Positions 36,375-48,914 of a stretch of 64,000 bases of DNA are shown here, piece after piece. The stretch covers positions 3,100,001 to 3,164,000 of the forward strand of contig CAUWAG010000012.1 of the NCBI GenBank assembly GCA_963556695.1, read 5' to 3'. Below the pieces are notes generated by a model. That model searched no databases, was not told the origin of the DNA, and saw nothing but the letters and a program-made list of their open reading frames with translations. Source of the DNA: Anthostomella pinea (taxonomy: Eukaryota > Ascomycota > Sordariomycetes > Xylariales > Xylariaceae). The position numbers were made by a program, and so were the translations under genes. Position 1 is the first letter of the stretch. Each line of letters starts with the position of its first letter.

Positions 36375-38655
36375 ACTGTAATTGTATGGGTTAGATAGAC
36401 TGGAATCATGGCCGGGAGTTAGGAGTCTGGGAGCTGCCGGATGGATGGCTGCTAACACTTTATCATATTGCACAGACATACCATGTTCTGTTTGTTCCTT
36501 TCGTTGGTGATGCACTCCATTCTGACGGAGTAAGGAACTGCCCGTGACGTGGACCATGAAGTGGTTGAAGTTCCTACTGAGGCATACGTGCTGTGTATTC
36601 TGCAAGCCCGTCTTGACACATAGGCTCCTCGTGGCACGGAAGATGCACCTCCAGCGCATCTGGTGTAAACATACTACACTGGACCCCCAGAAGTCTCCGT
36701 ACATCAAATACCTACCTGACCAATGGCCTACCTCAGAAGGGTTTTCTTGAATTGTAGCATAAGCACTCCGGACCAATCATGAAGAATGGTTCTTTGGGAT
36801 ATATTCCCATATACATGTCTGTTTGTTCCACGATCAATTACTATTTTGGGTGGGGAGTAAGGAGTAGGGGGAACCAAAGTGCGCGGGCGCAGGCTTATGA
36901 GGGGTGACAGGACATACAGTAAGACACATTTCTGGCCGGGGCGAAGTTTAGGGTATGGTGTGGAATACATGTCATCGGTAGAGGTTTGTGTCCCTTTGAG
37001 AGACGGGAGAGACGGTGTCTCCCTAGGTAGTAGGAGCTCTGAATCGAAGAAAGACTCAGGTTCAGAGACTTAAGATATGTGTATATTACTGGTAGGGGAG
37101 TCTGCTGTCGGCAAGGTCTACGACCATTTGGTGTTTGAGTCTGATTTGTGCCCTGTTCGAAAGATGCCGGCTCTGTTGGTTTTTCGCTGCTCGAGCTACG
37201 GGGTGCGGGATGCTGTTGGTCAGGGATAGGTACCTAGAGCGATGTGAGCTTCCTCGGCCCTTCGGGATCGTGGCACAATGCCGGGCAAGGCTGGGGCCGG
37301 AGCGGGTTGAGTATGATGGAATATAAAAGGGGTATTGGTTTGGTCTGATAGGTTTCCAGGCTTGATTTGTTTCGCGGTCCCTGCTGGTTGGGTTAAGGTG
37401 TCTCCTTCCGTGTTGTCCGGTGTGCCCGTGATTCCGCGTGTATGTGCGAATGGATAGATAGATGGATGTATGGGTGGGTGGGCGATACAGGCACGCGAGA
37501 AGGCTTGGGTGAAGCAGGACCTGGGGTGAAGTTTACGTGGAGGTAGGTCACCGTTGTTGCTTTTGGTCCTTAGACGCGTTCACGGGAACTAAATATGACG
37601 AAGACGGTACCGTACTGTACACATAGTGCTTATGCATTTCGCCGGGCCTGTCACTTGGGGGTTGTGAACAGCCTACTTACATGTTTGGATCTGGGATTGC
37701 CGGATGACGGAGACGGAGATGGAGACGTGGTTGCTCGGCTTGTTGGTGTTGTAGTTATTTTAGGGAGGCGTGACAGAGGTCTCATATTGACTACTTGCGG
37801 GTAGTTTATGTAGTTGAGCTTACTCGCCTCGGTCGACGCGCGTCCACGGTGTAGTTTTTCCAGATTTTTGGCGGCTGACAAACCTCTCGGGTGCTCGCGA
37901 TTCCATCGTGGGCGTTCGTGTGAGGCGGAATCCGGCACTTGGAGATGGACGTGCCAGGGCCGGAACGGGGATTTCAGGGGCAGACTCACAGGAGCTTTTT
38001 TTTTTTTTTTTGGGAGGTGCTTTCGCAGTAAATTTTGGAGCAGACGACGGGCTCCTTGGAGTCCGGTCTATCCAAATGGAAACATGGATTGGTAAGGGTG
38101 TCGAGGCCGCTCAGGATTTCCTCGAGACTTTGGGAGTCACATGGCATGCAAGCGGTAAACCTATCACGTTTGCACAGTTACGGTTATGCGAAGGTATGCC
38201 GTGAACTATCGGAACCTGCTGCATGCAACGGGACTAACGAAGACGATTCATGCTCTGAGAACGAGCTGATAAGGACAGGTGACCGGGTGCAAGCTCAGGA
38301 GTTCCTGCACGGAGACTCAGACAGATCATTACGCTATCCCGGCCACAAGATGCGGCCGGGGCAGCATTGTTGCCTCTGATTGTTCAGTGACGATATTTAT
38401 CTGAACTCCGCCCCCATGGAGAGCGAAAGCGCAGAAGTGGTGTCGAGGTGACCTGTAAGTATAACTAGTTCACTCCATCAGCAAGTGGACGGAAGAGTTC
38501 GCTACAGCCAGCCTCTCACGACTGGCAGACCGGAAAGGCATAACGATTAACGATGGGGAACAAGCAGATTCGCCAGCAACCCAGTTTTCAAGGGATATAC
38601 ACGCTAATTCGACGCGCCAGTTGCATCTACCTTACACTACTAGGCCCTCGTAACT
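36375..38655. other. Long intergenic region, no recognised gene
   Basis: About 2.3 kb with short unrelated ORFs on both strands. A run of 16 T lies at 37996-38011. No family features, RNA gene or transposon remnant seen. Confidence 0.5.
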
Positions 38656-39419
38656 CTAAGCCAGCACCTTGTCGGCCATGGTGGCTGTAGTCATGTCAGT
38701 CAATTACAGCTTGAACCCCCTTTTCGGCAAGATGTATTACTCACCATCAGTTCCCGTGTTGTCGGGCTCCACGTGGATAGACTTGACCTTGCCATCCTCG
38801 ATGACCAGGGCGTACCGCTTGGCTCGCATGTTTCCAAAGACAGGGATCGCCTCGAAGCCGAGTTCCAGTGCTTTGGTGAATTCACCCGCGGGGTCTGCCA
38901 GAAATCGGATCTATGAAGTTGTGAGCGGCTACCTTGTGATACGTGACATTACTTAGAGGCGGCACTTACTCCGGACTCCTTGGTGGGGTCGAGCTGATCA
39001 GCCCAAGCTTTCATACTGTTGAGGAATCAGCGGTGACTTTTTAACAAACAGTGAGCAATGGAAAAAGAGTATGCGACTCACACGAAAGCATCGTTGACAC
39101 TGACGACGAAGACCTGACCGGCATCTGCAATGTTGGGGTGGTTGATGTAGCTCGGGATGTGCTTCTGGGAGCAGGCGCCGGAGAAGGCGGCGGGGACACC
39201 GATGATGAGGCCGTTCGCGATGCCGGTGCCGAACTCATGGGCCAGGCTGACCTTGTTGGCGGGCGAGTCCTCGTGGAGCACGTCCATATCGGGCACGGCG
39301 TCGCCGACTTGGACGAAGGCGCGCGGCGTGCTGTGGAATGGGCGGCTCGCACGGAGGGGCGCGGCGACCATTGGCCGGGAGAGGGAGGTGGGGACGCAGC
39401 GGAGGGCACGGAAAGCCAT
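38656..39419 (-). CDS. Peroxiredoxin, PRX5/Ahp1 type, probably mitochondrial
   Basis: Four exons (minus): 39419-39082, 39015-38970, 38910-38745, 38684-38656; 579 nt, 192 residues, all in frame. The first about 33 residues (MAFRALRCVPTSLSRPMVAA...F-H-S-T-P-R-A-F) look like a mitochondrial presequence. The thioredoxin fold follows, with the peroxidatic Cys83 in V-P-A-A-F-S-G-A-C-S, the variant of P-G-A-F-T-P-T-C usual in this class. Further motifs: V-S-V-N-D-A-F-V, then W-A-D-Q-L, R-F-L-A-D-P-A-G-E-F-T-K-A-L, and the end M-A-D-K-V-L-A. It reduces H2O2 and alkyl peroxides with thioredoxin. An in-frame ATG 33 nt upstream is a less likely start. Confidence 0.95.
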
Positions 39420-41330
39420 TGTGAGTGAGTATATGTGTTCTTTAGGTGGCAATTGACAGTGTTGGTATTGGGCTGTGTAGCTTGTGAGTGATTATGTACG
39501 CAAGTTGAAGCTCCGGAGCTCTGGCGGGTGTCACATCTGAGACCTTGGAAGTATCGTTGGCAGTTGCACATTGCAAATGGAGCTTAGGCCAGCCAGCTAT
39601 GACGTTAGATATTACAGTATTTATGCGATCAACAACACTGTGTTCTTTCGCGGTAAACCCCTGCCACACGCCGGGCTTTGAACTGGGAGGTACAGTGCGC
39701 GCTGGATACACTGCTAAGGTTACTTACCTCTTTACTGTTGGTCTTTGCTCGATTCCAAATCACCGCCGACACATTCTCAACTCTACAAGGCGCTGCCGCC
39801 CATCCAATCTCACACTCACCACGACTCTCACAGATGTGTATCAACATCCCCATGCCCGACTGTTACCCTTCGCACCCGTTTGGCTTGGGTCGGTCTTGTT
39901 GTTCTGTGCAGCTGGCTTATGGCCCGATAACAAGCAGATGGTCGATGGCCAATTAACCCGCCGCGCCATGCCCTCATTCGATGTTTGGATCGAGCACATG
40001 ACATAAATGCCACATCGGATCTTACAAGTCGGCGTGGAAGCCGTTCGGCGGGTTTTGTACACCCCGATCAACCACCTGCTTATCTCCCATCATTCCACTC
40101 CGTCGTCACCACCACCATTGGTTCCAATGAGGAGTCGCCTGTCATCTTCCTACCGTCGTGGTGACTCTGTAGAGCACCATCCTGATCGGTATGTGCCGTG
40201 GCGGAAAGCTCTGGCCAAGCTCCGGACAGTCTTCCCCTGCCAGGAAGGTGGAACGACTGGCCGTCACCTTCACGTCTGCTGGTGCTGCTGTCGTCAGAAC
40301 AGACAATTCTGATGGCCATGACCCCGGATGCGAAAGTGAGAATATCCCTCCACGACCCAATGTGGTACGCGATCTTACGCGTTTGACATCCTAGCTCTTT
40401 ATATCGACGTTTAAGCCGCCTTGTCGCCTGGTGAAAGAGATATATCATCGACGGCGGACAATCATGTGTGACATGCACCGTGGACATGCCAACTTCGGGG
40501 TAACATCGATACCACTGCACCACGTTTGTCCCTCCAACAGCTCGCCCAGTAAGCGACCAAAGCTACTTAACCATGCGGAACATCCAGATCGTCCATACAT
40601 GCCGAAGCAACCGGCCGGGTATGTTGATCATGAGAGCTCACCCACTGCCCGAGAGGGCCATCTCACGCCGTGGATCTCAACCAGACTGACCTATTTCGGA
40701 CTTCAAGTGCTACCAATGATAGATCTGCCGATATCACCAATCAGCAAATGACGACGACATGGACTGGCTCGATAGCTTCAGAGAAGACCAAAGTAGGCAG
40801 TCGACAACCTTTCTCAACCCGCCAGATGCCTTGGGCGCCGCCAAGTCGCTTGCCGTTCTTTCTCTCCAGAGCGTCATCACGACTCGCAATCAGACACAGT
40901 AAGACTATGCATGCTCGCTTCTTGTCCCCGCCTTATCGATGCCTACTCTCCAGTCTTATCTTGTCATAAATGCAGTTATATGCAAAGTCCGTGTCCTTGC
41001 TTAGATGGCTTCGCCTCTTCTGTATGCTGGGGGTAAGTCGTTGTCACCCAAGTGTGTCACTTTGCCTTCGTGAAGTGGGTGGTTGCTACGGGTGCCGATA
41101 ACACTCTGTGTATCGGGAGTTCGTGAAAGGGCTCCTAAATTGCAACCCGAATTCGTGATTGGAAGCTACAGATACCCATCTATACTCTGCAGTCGATCGT
41201 TGCCTGAATGCCGGGTCGACTTTCATCGCCATTTTGTTTATCATCATAGCTTCGTCCCCGGCTCTGCGCCAGGTCCCAGTCAAGTGCTTCTACTCTGGCT
41301 GGTCTGGAAGTGCACAGACAAGCATACGAG
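39420..41330. other. Intergenic; one possible short coding stretch
   Basis: About 1.9 kb. The only stretch with a coding look is on the plus strand from the ATG at 40758: MDWLDSFREDQSRQ, about 47 codons to a GTAAGA donor near 40900. A possible second exon runs from about 40976 to a stop near 41035. It has no family match and may be a remnant. Everything else is short shadow ORFs. Confidence 0.3.
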
Positions 41331-43241
41331 ATGTCTGGTCAGCTGCCCCATGGTGCCGAGGGTGCTGCTGCGTTGACTGTGATATTCGCTGCTGTCAGTT
41401 GGATATGCTCGGCGTTCATGATATGGCTCACATGGACGCATAACGAGAGAATATCGTGTGAGTTCAGCCAAGTCTATGCTCTATCTCCTGTCCACGGTGG
41501 TGCACATCTAACCATCGTGTGCCAGATGTCGCCTGTGTAGCTTATTTCACACTCCTAAGCACGACGGCTTCCTTCATCCAGCAGATACACGTCATCGCCT
41601 TCTACCGCGATGACATGATCAAGGAGTTTGAGCGCAAGACCGCGCACCCCAATGCCGATAACATCAACATCGCGAACGGCTCCGTCGGCTTGGATTTGGC
41701 GCTCTTCTACGTTCAGTTCTTCTGCTACAATGTCGAGTCCATGTTCATTATGTTCTGGTCAGCGAACCTCCCCTTTTCGGCCGTGCTGCAACTTGCGACA
41801 TGGCAACCCGTGATGGGAAGCTAATGTGACCTTGCAGGGCGTCCGAGCTGGCGCAATCCATCTACGGATTGACCGAGAAAGCGGCCACGAGACGAATACT
41901 ATGCAAGGTCAATGCAGGCGGCAAGGTAGTGGCTGTCATCTTTCCCCTTGCTATCGTGCTTGCTCTCCAAGCGCCATCAGTACAGAGCCATCTCCATCGT
42001 TTTGTGGTCCTGGCTGCTGTTCCTCGTAAGTCCACGACGCTGTCTGTTTTTCATTACAGATCATTGATATCGTCCAGTTTTCTTCAGTCTCGGCCTCGGC
42101 AGCCTGTTGCTGTTGGCTATTCTGGTGCGATACATACATAGCCGGCGGAAATTACGTCGCTTCAGTTCAAGTGACGGATACTCAACCGACCCAGAAAGCT
42201 CCCAAGGTGCGGGCAGGAGGGCCAGGGGGGTCAGATCCAGCTGGAGCACGCGGTCTAGCTCTACTAAAGGCATATACGATCGGTGGCTCCTGACGCGCTT
42301 CACTATCGGCTTTGTGCTGCTCACGTATGTATTCATTCCCATCCACTGCCCGCATCTGCTTGCCCCATCCACCTCCCAAGTGGTTGCATGACGTTTGTAT
42401 AAGCAGCTGGCACAAATCAATTTATTCCGGGCACAGTGGACTGAACACTCAGCTGACCACTGCTTATTCAACTGCAAATTATCCATGCAACCCCTTGCTC
42501 CGACCCTTTTTGCGTACCTCACGCTGTTCGTCACATGAACCAAGTCTCTATACACTTAGCTTCATACCTTTATACACTATATACTGACTGATGCCCCCGA
42601 CCAGCGTTTTTCAGATAGCCACCGTCCTCTTCCAAGACTTCTCAAAGCGAAACGCAGCAGAGGACGTCTCCTCAGGGACAGTCGACCTCAGCGTAGCCCG
42701 AGCTCGCGACACGCTGTACCTCTTCATTCCCGGGAATACCCCCGGGATCGCCATCTTCGTCGTGTTCGGGACCACGAGTGCGTTCCGGCGGCACATATAC
42801 CGCACATTCATCCCAAGACGATGGCAGCGCAACCGTGCGACGTTTCTGCTTGAGGATGGCAGACCAGCTAGCACGAGTCCGGGCGCAAGTCCTAGATGCT
42901 CGACTATCACCGCGGTGCCTTCGCGGCAGGCCAGCTTCGTGAAGAACCACCGTAGGGAGCCAGGGAGTGGAAGCACCGTGTGTAGCGCCGCGAGTCGGGA
43001 GGTGGAGATGCAGACGACGGTCGCGGCGAGGAAGGAGAGTGGGAAAGGCAAAGAAGCAGAAGAACGCCTGGGCGACGTGGCGGAAATAGGTGTGGGGTAT
43101 GGCGATGACATCCCGGCAGTCGCGAGACCCGCGGCTGTGATCGCTCCTGCGCTTGTGTATGGGCGCGGAGATCCAGAGCTGAGTGATGGTTCGAGAAATA
43201 TCGTTGTTATTTATAAGTGTGGGGGCTCTTGGAGGCGGTGA
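41331..43241 (+). CDS. Seven-transmembrane fungal protein of GPCR-like layout
   Basis: Exons 41331-41457, 41526-41757, 41838-42025, 42078-42324 and 42605-43241; 1,431 nt, 476 residues, all junctions in frame. Seven hydrophobic helices are visible: A-A-L-T-V-I-F-A-A-V-S-W, V-A-C-V-A-Y-F-T-L-L-S, L-A-L-F-Y-V-Q-F-F-C-Y, V-V-A-V-I-F-P-L-A-I-V-L, V-V-L-A-A-V-P-L-F-F-S-L-G-L-G, F-T-I-G-F-V-L-L-T-V-F-Q, and P-G-I-A-I-F-V-V-F-G. A basic loop of about 60 residues with R-S-S-W-S-T-R-S-S-S lies between helices 5 and 6, and the tail after helix 7 is about 125 residues and basic. A short outside N-terminus, long third inner loop and long tail are the layout of a G-protein-coupled receptor. I do not recognise a named class, and ligand and partner are unknown. 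An ATG at 41310 is an alternative start. Confidence 0.8.
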
Positions 43242-43376
43242 TGTGGTATTATATCAGGATGGCGCGCGGAATGGCACAATCATTGGCATACCTAAATTAG
43301 GTTTGATTCTGGTATAGTCCTGCTGCGTCAATGATACTCCACCAAGCACGAAACATCACCCCCCCTATTTCCCGAT

Positions 43377-43598
43377 CTAGTACCCTAAATACGTCTCCCA
43401 CGCGGCGCAATTATCACACATATCGCTTCGTCTTGACATGAAGGTGGGTCCATCGACGATGCCCTCGGAGCATTGACCGAGGGGCAATCCGTCCTTGACT
43501 GCATCCTTGCACCTCGTGCGGCTCTTCTCAATCCTCGTGTTGGGGATGAAGTGGCTGGCGTAGACGCACCATTCTGCTTTGTAGAGGATTTGGCACAT
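43377..43598 (-). CDS. Small Cys-containing hypothetical protein
   Basis: 73-codon ORF starting MCQILYKAEWCVYASHF with six cysteines, ending C-D-N-C-A-A-W-E-T-Y. The spacing (an N-terminal M-C...C, a central C, a C-terminal C-x2-C) is common in short ascomycete proteins of unknown role. There is no signal peptide, so it is likely intracellular. No neighbour suggests a function. It could also be a chance ORF. Confidence 0.4.
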   Translation of the reverse strand: MCQILYKAEWCVYASHFIPNTRIEKSRTRCKDAVKDGLPLGQCSEGIVDGPTFMSRRSDMCDNCAAWETYLGY

Positions 43599-45911
43599 GG
43601 TTGGCGGTGAAGGGTTGAGGGGCTAGTTATGAGGGTGAATTGCTGGATGAAGGGGAAATTGGCTGTGGTGTATGTGCGTGAATATGTGGGTAGAGATATA
43701 TATTTTTGGTATTTGATGTGTTGCTTGGCTTGTACGGAGGGATCTGCTGTTTGGTTCCGGCCAGACTATATATCTCCTAGGGTAAATGGATTGACTTGTT
43801 ATACGTCACGCCATATGTCAGCTGTATTTGGCGTTATTATCGCAGACTTGGTCTGACAAGGCGCTACGCAATGTGACCCCCTGGGCTCTTCATGAGTTAT
43901 GTATCATGACTGGGACGTCTCTTCGAATGTATATTGCAGGTCAACGAACAGTCGTATCTATTTCTCATTGCCATCATCTGCTGTTATCATCACTCCATCA
44001 AACACCAGGTAATCGTGTGGCCGATGGGGGTAGTTAAACCGAGAACCTGACGCCACCCCCTATCTCGCAAGCCAGCAGTTACGCCGACTCACGGCAACGT
44101 GGAAATATTCATCTGCTTAACTCACGGCGATCAGACCTGTTCCACCCTCGGAGTATCTACAGTCCGAGAAATCATCGTTCGTCAGGGACCCACGTATCCA
44201 GCGCAGTTTGATGGCCCTCGCGGCCCGCGGTAGACGCCCGGCAGCGCCCACACCACCCAGCTGGCATTGTTGTGGACGGTAGAATTGCGCAGGCGTTTGA
44301 TCTGGGTCTTCTTGAATAGGTGGGCGTCCTTCTCGCGGCCGAACTCGGTTACGATCGCGGGTGTCAGGCGGTTCGCGCCGGCTCGCAGAGTAGTCGCCAA
44401 ACACATCGCAGGCGGCCGGCGGCTGGATGCCGAGCGCGTTGGGCCCTGAGCTCGCGCTTATATAGCTCTGCCTTGGTGATCTAGCTGCTGTCGGTGAGGA
44501 CGGTCTCGGTTCAGTGTGTACATGTGCAGCTCGAAGACAACGGGGTCGGCGAAAGGCGTGTCTCGTCGAGCCTGAAGACGAGCGATGCGTCGACAGGCCC
44601 GGCTCTTGATCATATCGGAAGAGGTTCTGGTAGCAGCCGCGCGTCAGCAGGGTTTTTGTCCGTCACCGACTGCTGTAACTTCAGCCACACCAGGCATGCT
44701 TACATGTACCACTCAGGGGTCCTGACAGCAACCCTTGCAAGAGGCTCATTACGCTGGTTGCCGACATGGGCGTCCTTGAGTCCGGAATGGCGCATACGGC
44801 CAGTCATCGATGGACTGGAGTGAGGACCGGGCTTGGAAAGTTTACCGCGTCATGGCACAGCCCGCGAGCGCGAGGTCGTGAACGAGAGGAGAAGCAACCT
44901 CGTTTTCAAGTCTGCTCACCACGACGAGGGCACTTGAGAGCGCTTGACAGTATATGAGGGTGTCAAAGAATAGCGCAGTCATGAGGTGCGAATACACTGT
45001 ATTAGATAGCGAAGTCAGTCTTATCTGATGGTAGCTACAAGGACGAATGCCTGTGTGTAGTCAGTCATCATTGATAGGAGCTACCCCCCACGTTAAATAC
45101 AAAACAAACAACAAACAATTGATAGATAACTTACCACCTCGATGGTACCGAGGAGAGTACAGGCTAATGATATAGACCCGACGCCGCGGTTCTTGAAACT
45201 GTTTGTACTATCATGTGGATCGGCGGTGGATTCGCATTTGGCATGCTCCGGTCGAGAGCTTAATAAAAATCTAAATCTAAATCGTAAATCGTAAATCGTA
45301 AATCGTAAATCGTAAATCGTAAATCGTAAATCGTAAATCGTAGATCATAGATCATAGATCATAAAGTAAATCGTATCAACAAGGCCTACCTACCTTCGTC
45401 AAGAACCGTGGCTTGCTGATGGCAAGATCGCTGGCGCTCGAGATACGCATGAAAAGGGATTCAGTCTTCTCCTTGCAAGCCCTACATCAGAGCACATTTT
45501 TCGTCGCCGCAGTCTATAAGACCGGGAGAGGGCAGGAATCAAAGCTTGATCTTAGCTTGTCTATTTTTTGCTAGCCGAGAGACTCTGTCGGTTGGTGGCT
45601 GAGACGGAAGCAGGTCGTGGCGGTCGTCGACGAGATGTGTAGGAAATGAGACCTGCAAAATGAATAGACCTATCAGAAATCGCGATATCAAAATGATATG
45701 TCAAAGTTCTAGTGCATGTGGCTCGTCTCTTTGTTCTAGAGCAGGAAAAAAGACTGATCGCGGGGGGCGCATCCTTTGTCCCATGGCTCAGGCTGCATCC
45801 GACGTTCTCCTTGTCCCTGCATGGCCGGAAAAAAATATTTCAACACGCGGAGACTCGCTTCTTCCACTGAGCTGAGAAGATAATCTTGATTCAGCAAACC
45901 CCTGGAGTATC
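43599..45911. other. Intergenic; possible decayed coding pieces
   Basis: About 2.3 kb. On the minus strand at 44182-44406 one frame reads like protein (T-P-A-I-V-T-E-F-G-R-E-K-D-A-H) and a neighbouring frame at 44117-44404 is also open, but no family is recognised and no start or splice model holds. The rest is short ORFs and one minisatellite. Confidence 0.4.
45279..45362. repeat. Heptanucleotide minisatellite
   Basis: Nine perfect tandem copies of AAATCGT at 45279-45341, then three copies of the variant AGATCAT at 45342-45362, followed by another partial AAATCGT. Confidence 0.97.
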
Positions 45912-46678
45912 ATGGCCGGCCTTCCAGATGTTCCTGGCTCCAAGCTATACCCATTCAATACAAAGGGCAAGCCATTGAACATTGAGTACCTCGAGGAGTT
46001 GGGACATGGTCTGCATGGCTATGTTTGGAAAGTTCGGATCAACGACCAAGTATTTGCCTTGAAGATTGTAGGTTTCCGCTCAACTTAACCATTTACTTGC
46101 CCCATTGCTCACATACCGAAGCCCAGTTCAACTGGTTTCGCGAAGGGGTTGAAGGGTCCAACACTTTTGGGCAAGAACTGGACTTCGCTGAGAGGGAAAA
46201 CTACTTCGAGCCCTTTCAAAATGAATGCAGGGCGTATGGCAGGTTGAAAGAGTTTGGCTGGGAGGACCTGACGTTCAAGTGTTTCGGCTATATCCTGCTT
46301 GAGCAGACACATCTGACTTTTCTGAAACGCACGTACGAAAACTTCTATAAATGCGACTGGGACTACGACTCAGATGAGGAATATTGCCGCAAAGAGCCAG
46401 TCCGGGCAATTGTCAAGGAATTCGTAGACATACCGAAGAGTATGCCGACTGCGGGCTGGATAGACCGCCACATGAATCCTCGGCTTTGCCGAAAAGCGAT
46501 CAAAGACCTGAAGACGATACACCCGCTGGGAATTTGTGTCAACGACATCGGCGAGGGCAATTACATCTTCGGCAAACATATCGAGTTCAGCAGAGCATTG
46601 ACAGCGCCCCATCCTCTCCTCACGAGGGAATTGGGCACCTTTCCTGGTAAAAATCATCCGTGCGCTTGCACTTGTTAG
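45912..46678 (+). CDS. Sim4/Fta2-family (kinase-like fold) protein
   Basis: Exons 45912-46067 and 46127-46678; 235 residues, in frame across a GTAGGT...CAG intron (F-A-L-K-I / F-N-W-F). The protein opens with the family pattern P-G-S-K-L-Y-P-F-N, then E-Y-L-E-E-L-G-H-G-L-H-G-Y-V-W-K-V-R-I, like a kinase glycine loop, and V-F-A-L-K, like the kinase lysine. N-E-C-R-A-Y-G-R-L and K-C-F-G-Y-I-L-L follow, and later D-I-G-E-G-N-Y-I-F-G. Pfam's Kinetochore Sim4 complex subunit FTA2 family collects many such fungal proteins; most are expanded, fast-evolving copies rather than true kinetochore subunits, so I infer no kinetochore role. The catalytic H-R-D motif of active kinases is not seen. It lies just before a retrotransposon relic. 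Confidence 0.8.
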
Positions 46679-46808
46679 TACATCTGCGTATATCACAGCA
46701 AAATTTTTAACCCTTGGCATTGTGCCATTATTTTGAATCTAAACACTAAGGGCAGAATCTCGAGATCCGCTTCGCTCCCTGCAAAAGGGACAAAATCAGC
46801 ACTCAACG

Positions 46809-48277
46809 ATGGCAGCCCTCACAACTCCCCAGCAATCCATCAGAGTCGCAACGGACGCTGCTCAGTTCACCTGAGAACCTGAGCCTATCACCCCTTCCAA
46901 CCTCGACCAGCAGAATAAGAAAAGAAAGCCTGCCAATATCCAGACTCCCCAGATAATTGACCTTACTAGAAAGCCCGCTACCCGATATTATGACATTGCC
47001 ACCAGCGCTTTTGCACCTCACCTAGAGGACCTTGAGCGCAAGGCATGCATTAAGCGAACAGTTTTAGGACAGCTCGCTGGCTGCCTGGATGACTATGTAA
47101 GCACTTACAGCAGACCACAACAGTCTGAGTACAAGAGAGAGGCCCACTTAATGGTTGAGATGATTTATAGTCACCTGAACACTGCTATCTTTTCTAGTAC
47201 TGATGGCACCTTTTATGCGCCCATCCGTGTCAAAAGCTCTTGGCCTATTGACACCACTACCACCACCAACACTACGAACGCGTGCGGGCAAGGCCCTGGA
47301 GGGAAGTTGTCCAAATAGGTCTCCTGAGCGGGAGTGGCCAAAGCAGGCCACGCGACAAATTCAAGGGGCAATGCTATCACCCATGCCGGTGCCGGACCCT
47401 TTGCCCGCACGTCCCGCCCCGGGGCCTCGGCGTCTGCCCTAACCAGGGATGAGACACAAATTTTGATACGCCTAGATAAAGATTGGCGCATGCGGAGGGA
47501 GCAGCCCTTTACTCTTCGCTCTGTAATCTGTAAGGAGTTTAAAGACCTTGGGCTAGGCCTGGCTGACGTGCCGGACATCAGCTTGACCAACACTGATTAG
47601 TTTATCAGAGTGGCAACCAGGCAGATTAGGGTATAGCTGCTAGGTCCGGAAGCGAAGCTGCGTCTAAGAAAAGTTACAAACGCTGTAGTAATAGATATTC
47701 CAGAGCGCTGGTTCATATACGTGGTGCCAGACATCCCCTAGAACTTTCTTGACTACGTGAACTTGGGCAACCATATCCAGACACAAGACGTGATCAAGGA
47801 CGAGGTATACACCCAGACGAAAGCACACCTTGTCAAATGCAAGCCGTCCAGACAAGGCCTAGACCCCGCCACAGGCAGAGGCAGCTGGATGATTTCTTTC
47901 CTAATATCCGTGAGGCCGTTCAGCCTCCTTAACGACAGCGGTCGCTCAAGACTAGTTAAGAAGAAACCCACTATCAGCATTCACAACCCGGGATGTCAGG
48001 GCTACTGCTTTACTAGGATGTACAACTGGGCTCACCGCTGCAATAACTGCAGCGACTGAGTAGACGACCACGAGGCAGGCAAGCCCTGTGACCGGCCTTC
48101 CCACTGTGCGAACTGCCATGGCCCCTTCCCAGCAGGACATGACAACTGCGCAGCAGCCCCCAAGCGTGAGCATGGGGAGCTTGTGCGCTGTAACAAGAAG
48201 CAGCTCCAGATTGTCAGACGGACTGGAGCCAAACGCTACAGAGAGGTCCACGATGTCACGTCGTCGGCGCCTAAATG
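46809..48277 (+). pseudogene. LINE gag-like ORF1 remnant
   Basis: Starts MAALTTPQQSIRVATDAAQF, then a stop within 22 codons. Protein-like stretches continue in changing frames (D-L-T-R-K-P-A-T-R-Y-Y-D-I-A near 46965; D-E-T-Q-I-L-I-R-L near 47452). The C-terminal part holds nucleic-acid-binding zinc knuckles: C-Q-G-Y-C...H-R-C-N-N-C near 47995-48055 and C-A-N-C-H-G-P-F-P-A-G-H-D-N-C near 48100-48150. Several stops make it inactive. Confidence 0.8.
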
Positions 48278-48914
48278 ACTTGGCCAAAGCAGGCACGCAC
48301 CCTCCTCCAGTGCGCCGTCCTCCCAAGGCCAGAACGCACCTTCCAGCGACCCGTTTGCGGCCCAGAACAACCCCAGCGCCACTACCAAGGGGAAGAAGAG
48401 GGCACTGAGCACCGGCTCACGGCCCAACCACACGCCGTTATCAACGGCCAGCACGATCTCCAGCTCCCCCAGCGGGACCACCATGGAGAGACACTCAGTT
48501 AACGGGGACGGAGACACTGAGATGAGCGCCCCGGGACCGTCACAGGCCCCGGAACCGTCCTCTCAGGCCTCCCAACCGGACCGGCTAAGGCTACGGTAAG
48601 GTCCCCAGCGCAAGGCCGCCCTTATAAGACCTATAGGCTGGACCCATGAACAACCCAAATTTCCTGAAGAATAATGCCAGGATGCCGACATCCTGGTAAG
48701 GAGCAGCGCCGCCACAAAGGACAACGCCAGCAACACAAATCACCTGACCTATGTGTGATTTGGTGCAATACAGGCAAAGGGATGCCACAGCACAACACTA
48801 TCCTCGAGCTCGGCTGGGCGCGGGGCGCTGATGTCATCTATGTCAACGAGCCTTAGATGGGCCGGGGACAAGGACACAGAACCACCCAGGGTTTGAATCA
48901 TATGCCCCGATAGA

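Noticed and set aside
35453..36409. 318-codon minus-strand ORF
   Set aside because: Antisense of the RBR ligase exon; no domain of its own.
45279..45362. Possible CRISPR or telomere-type array
   Set aside because: Units are contiguous 7-mers without spacers and the unit is not TTAGGG.
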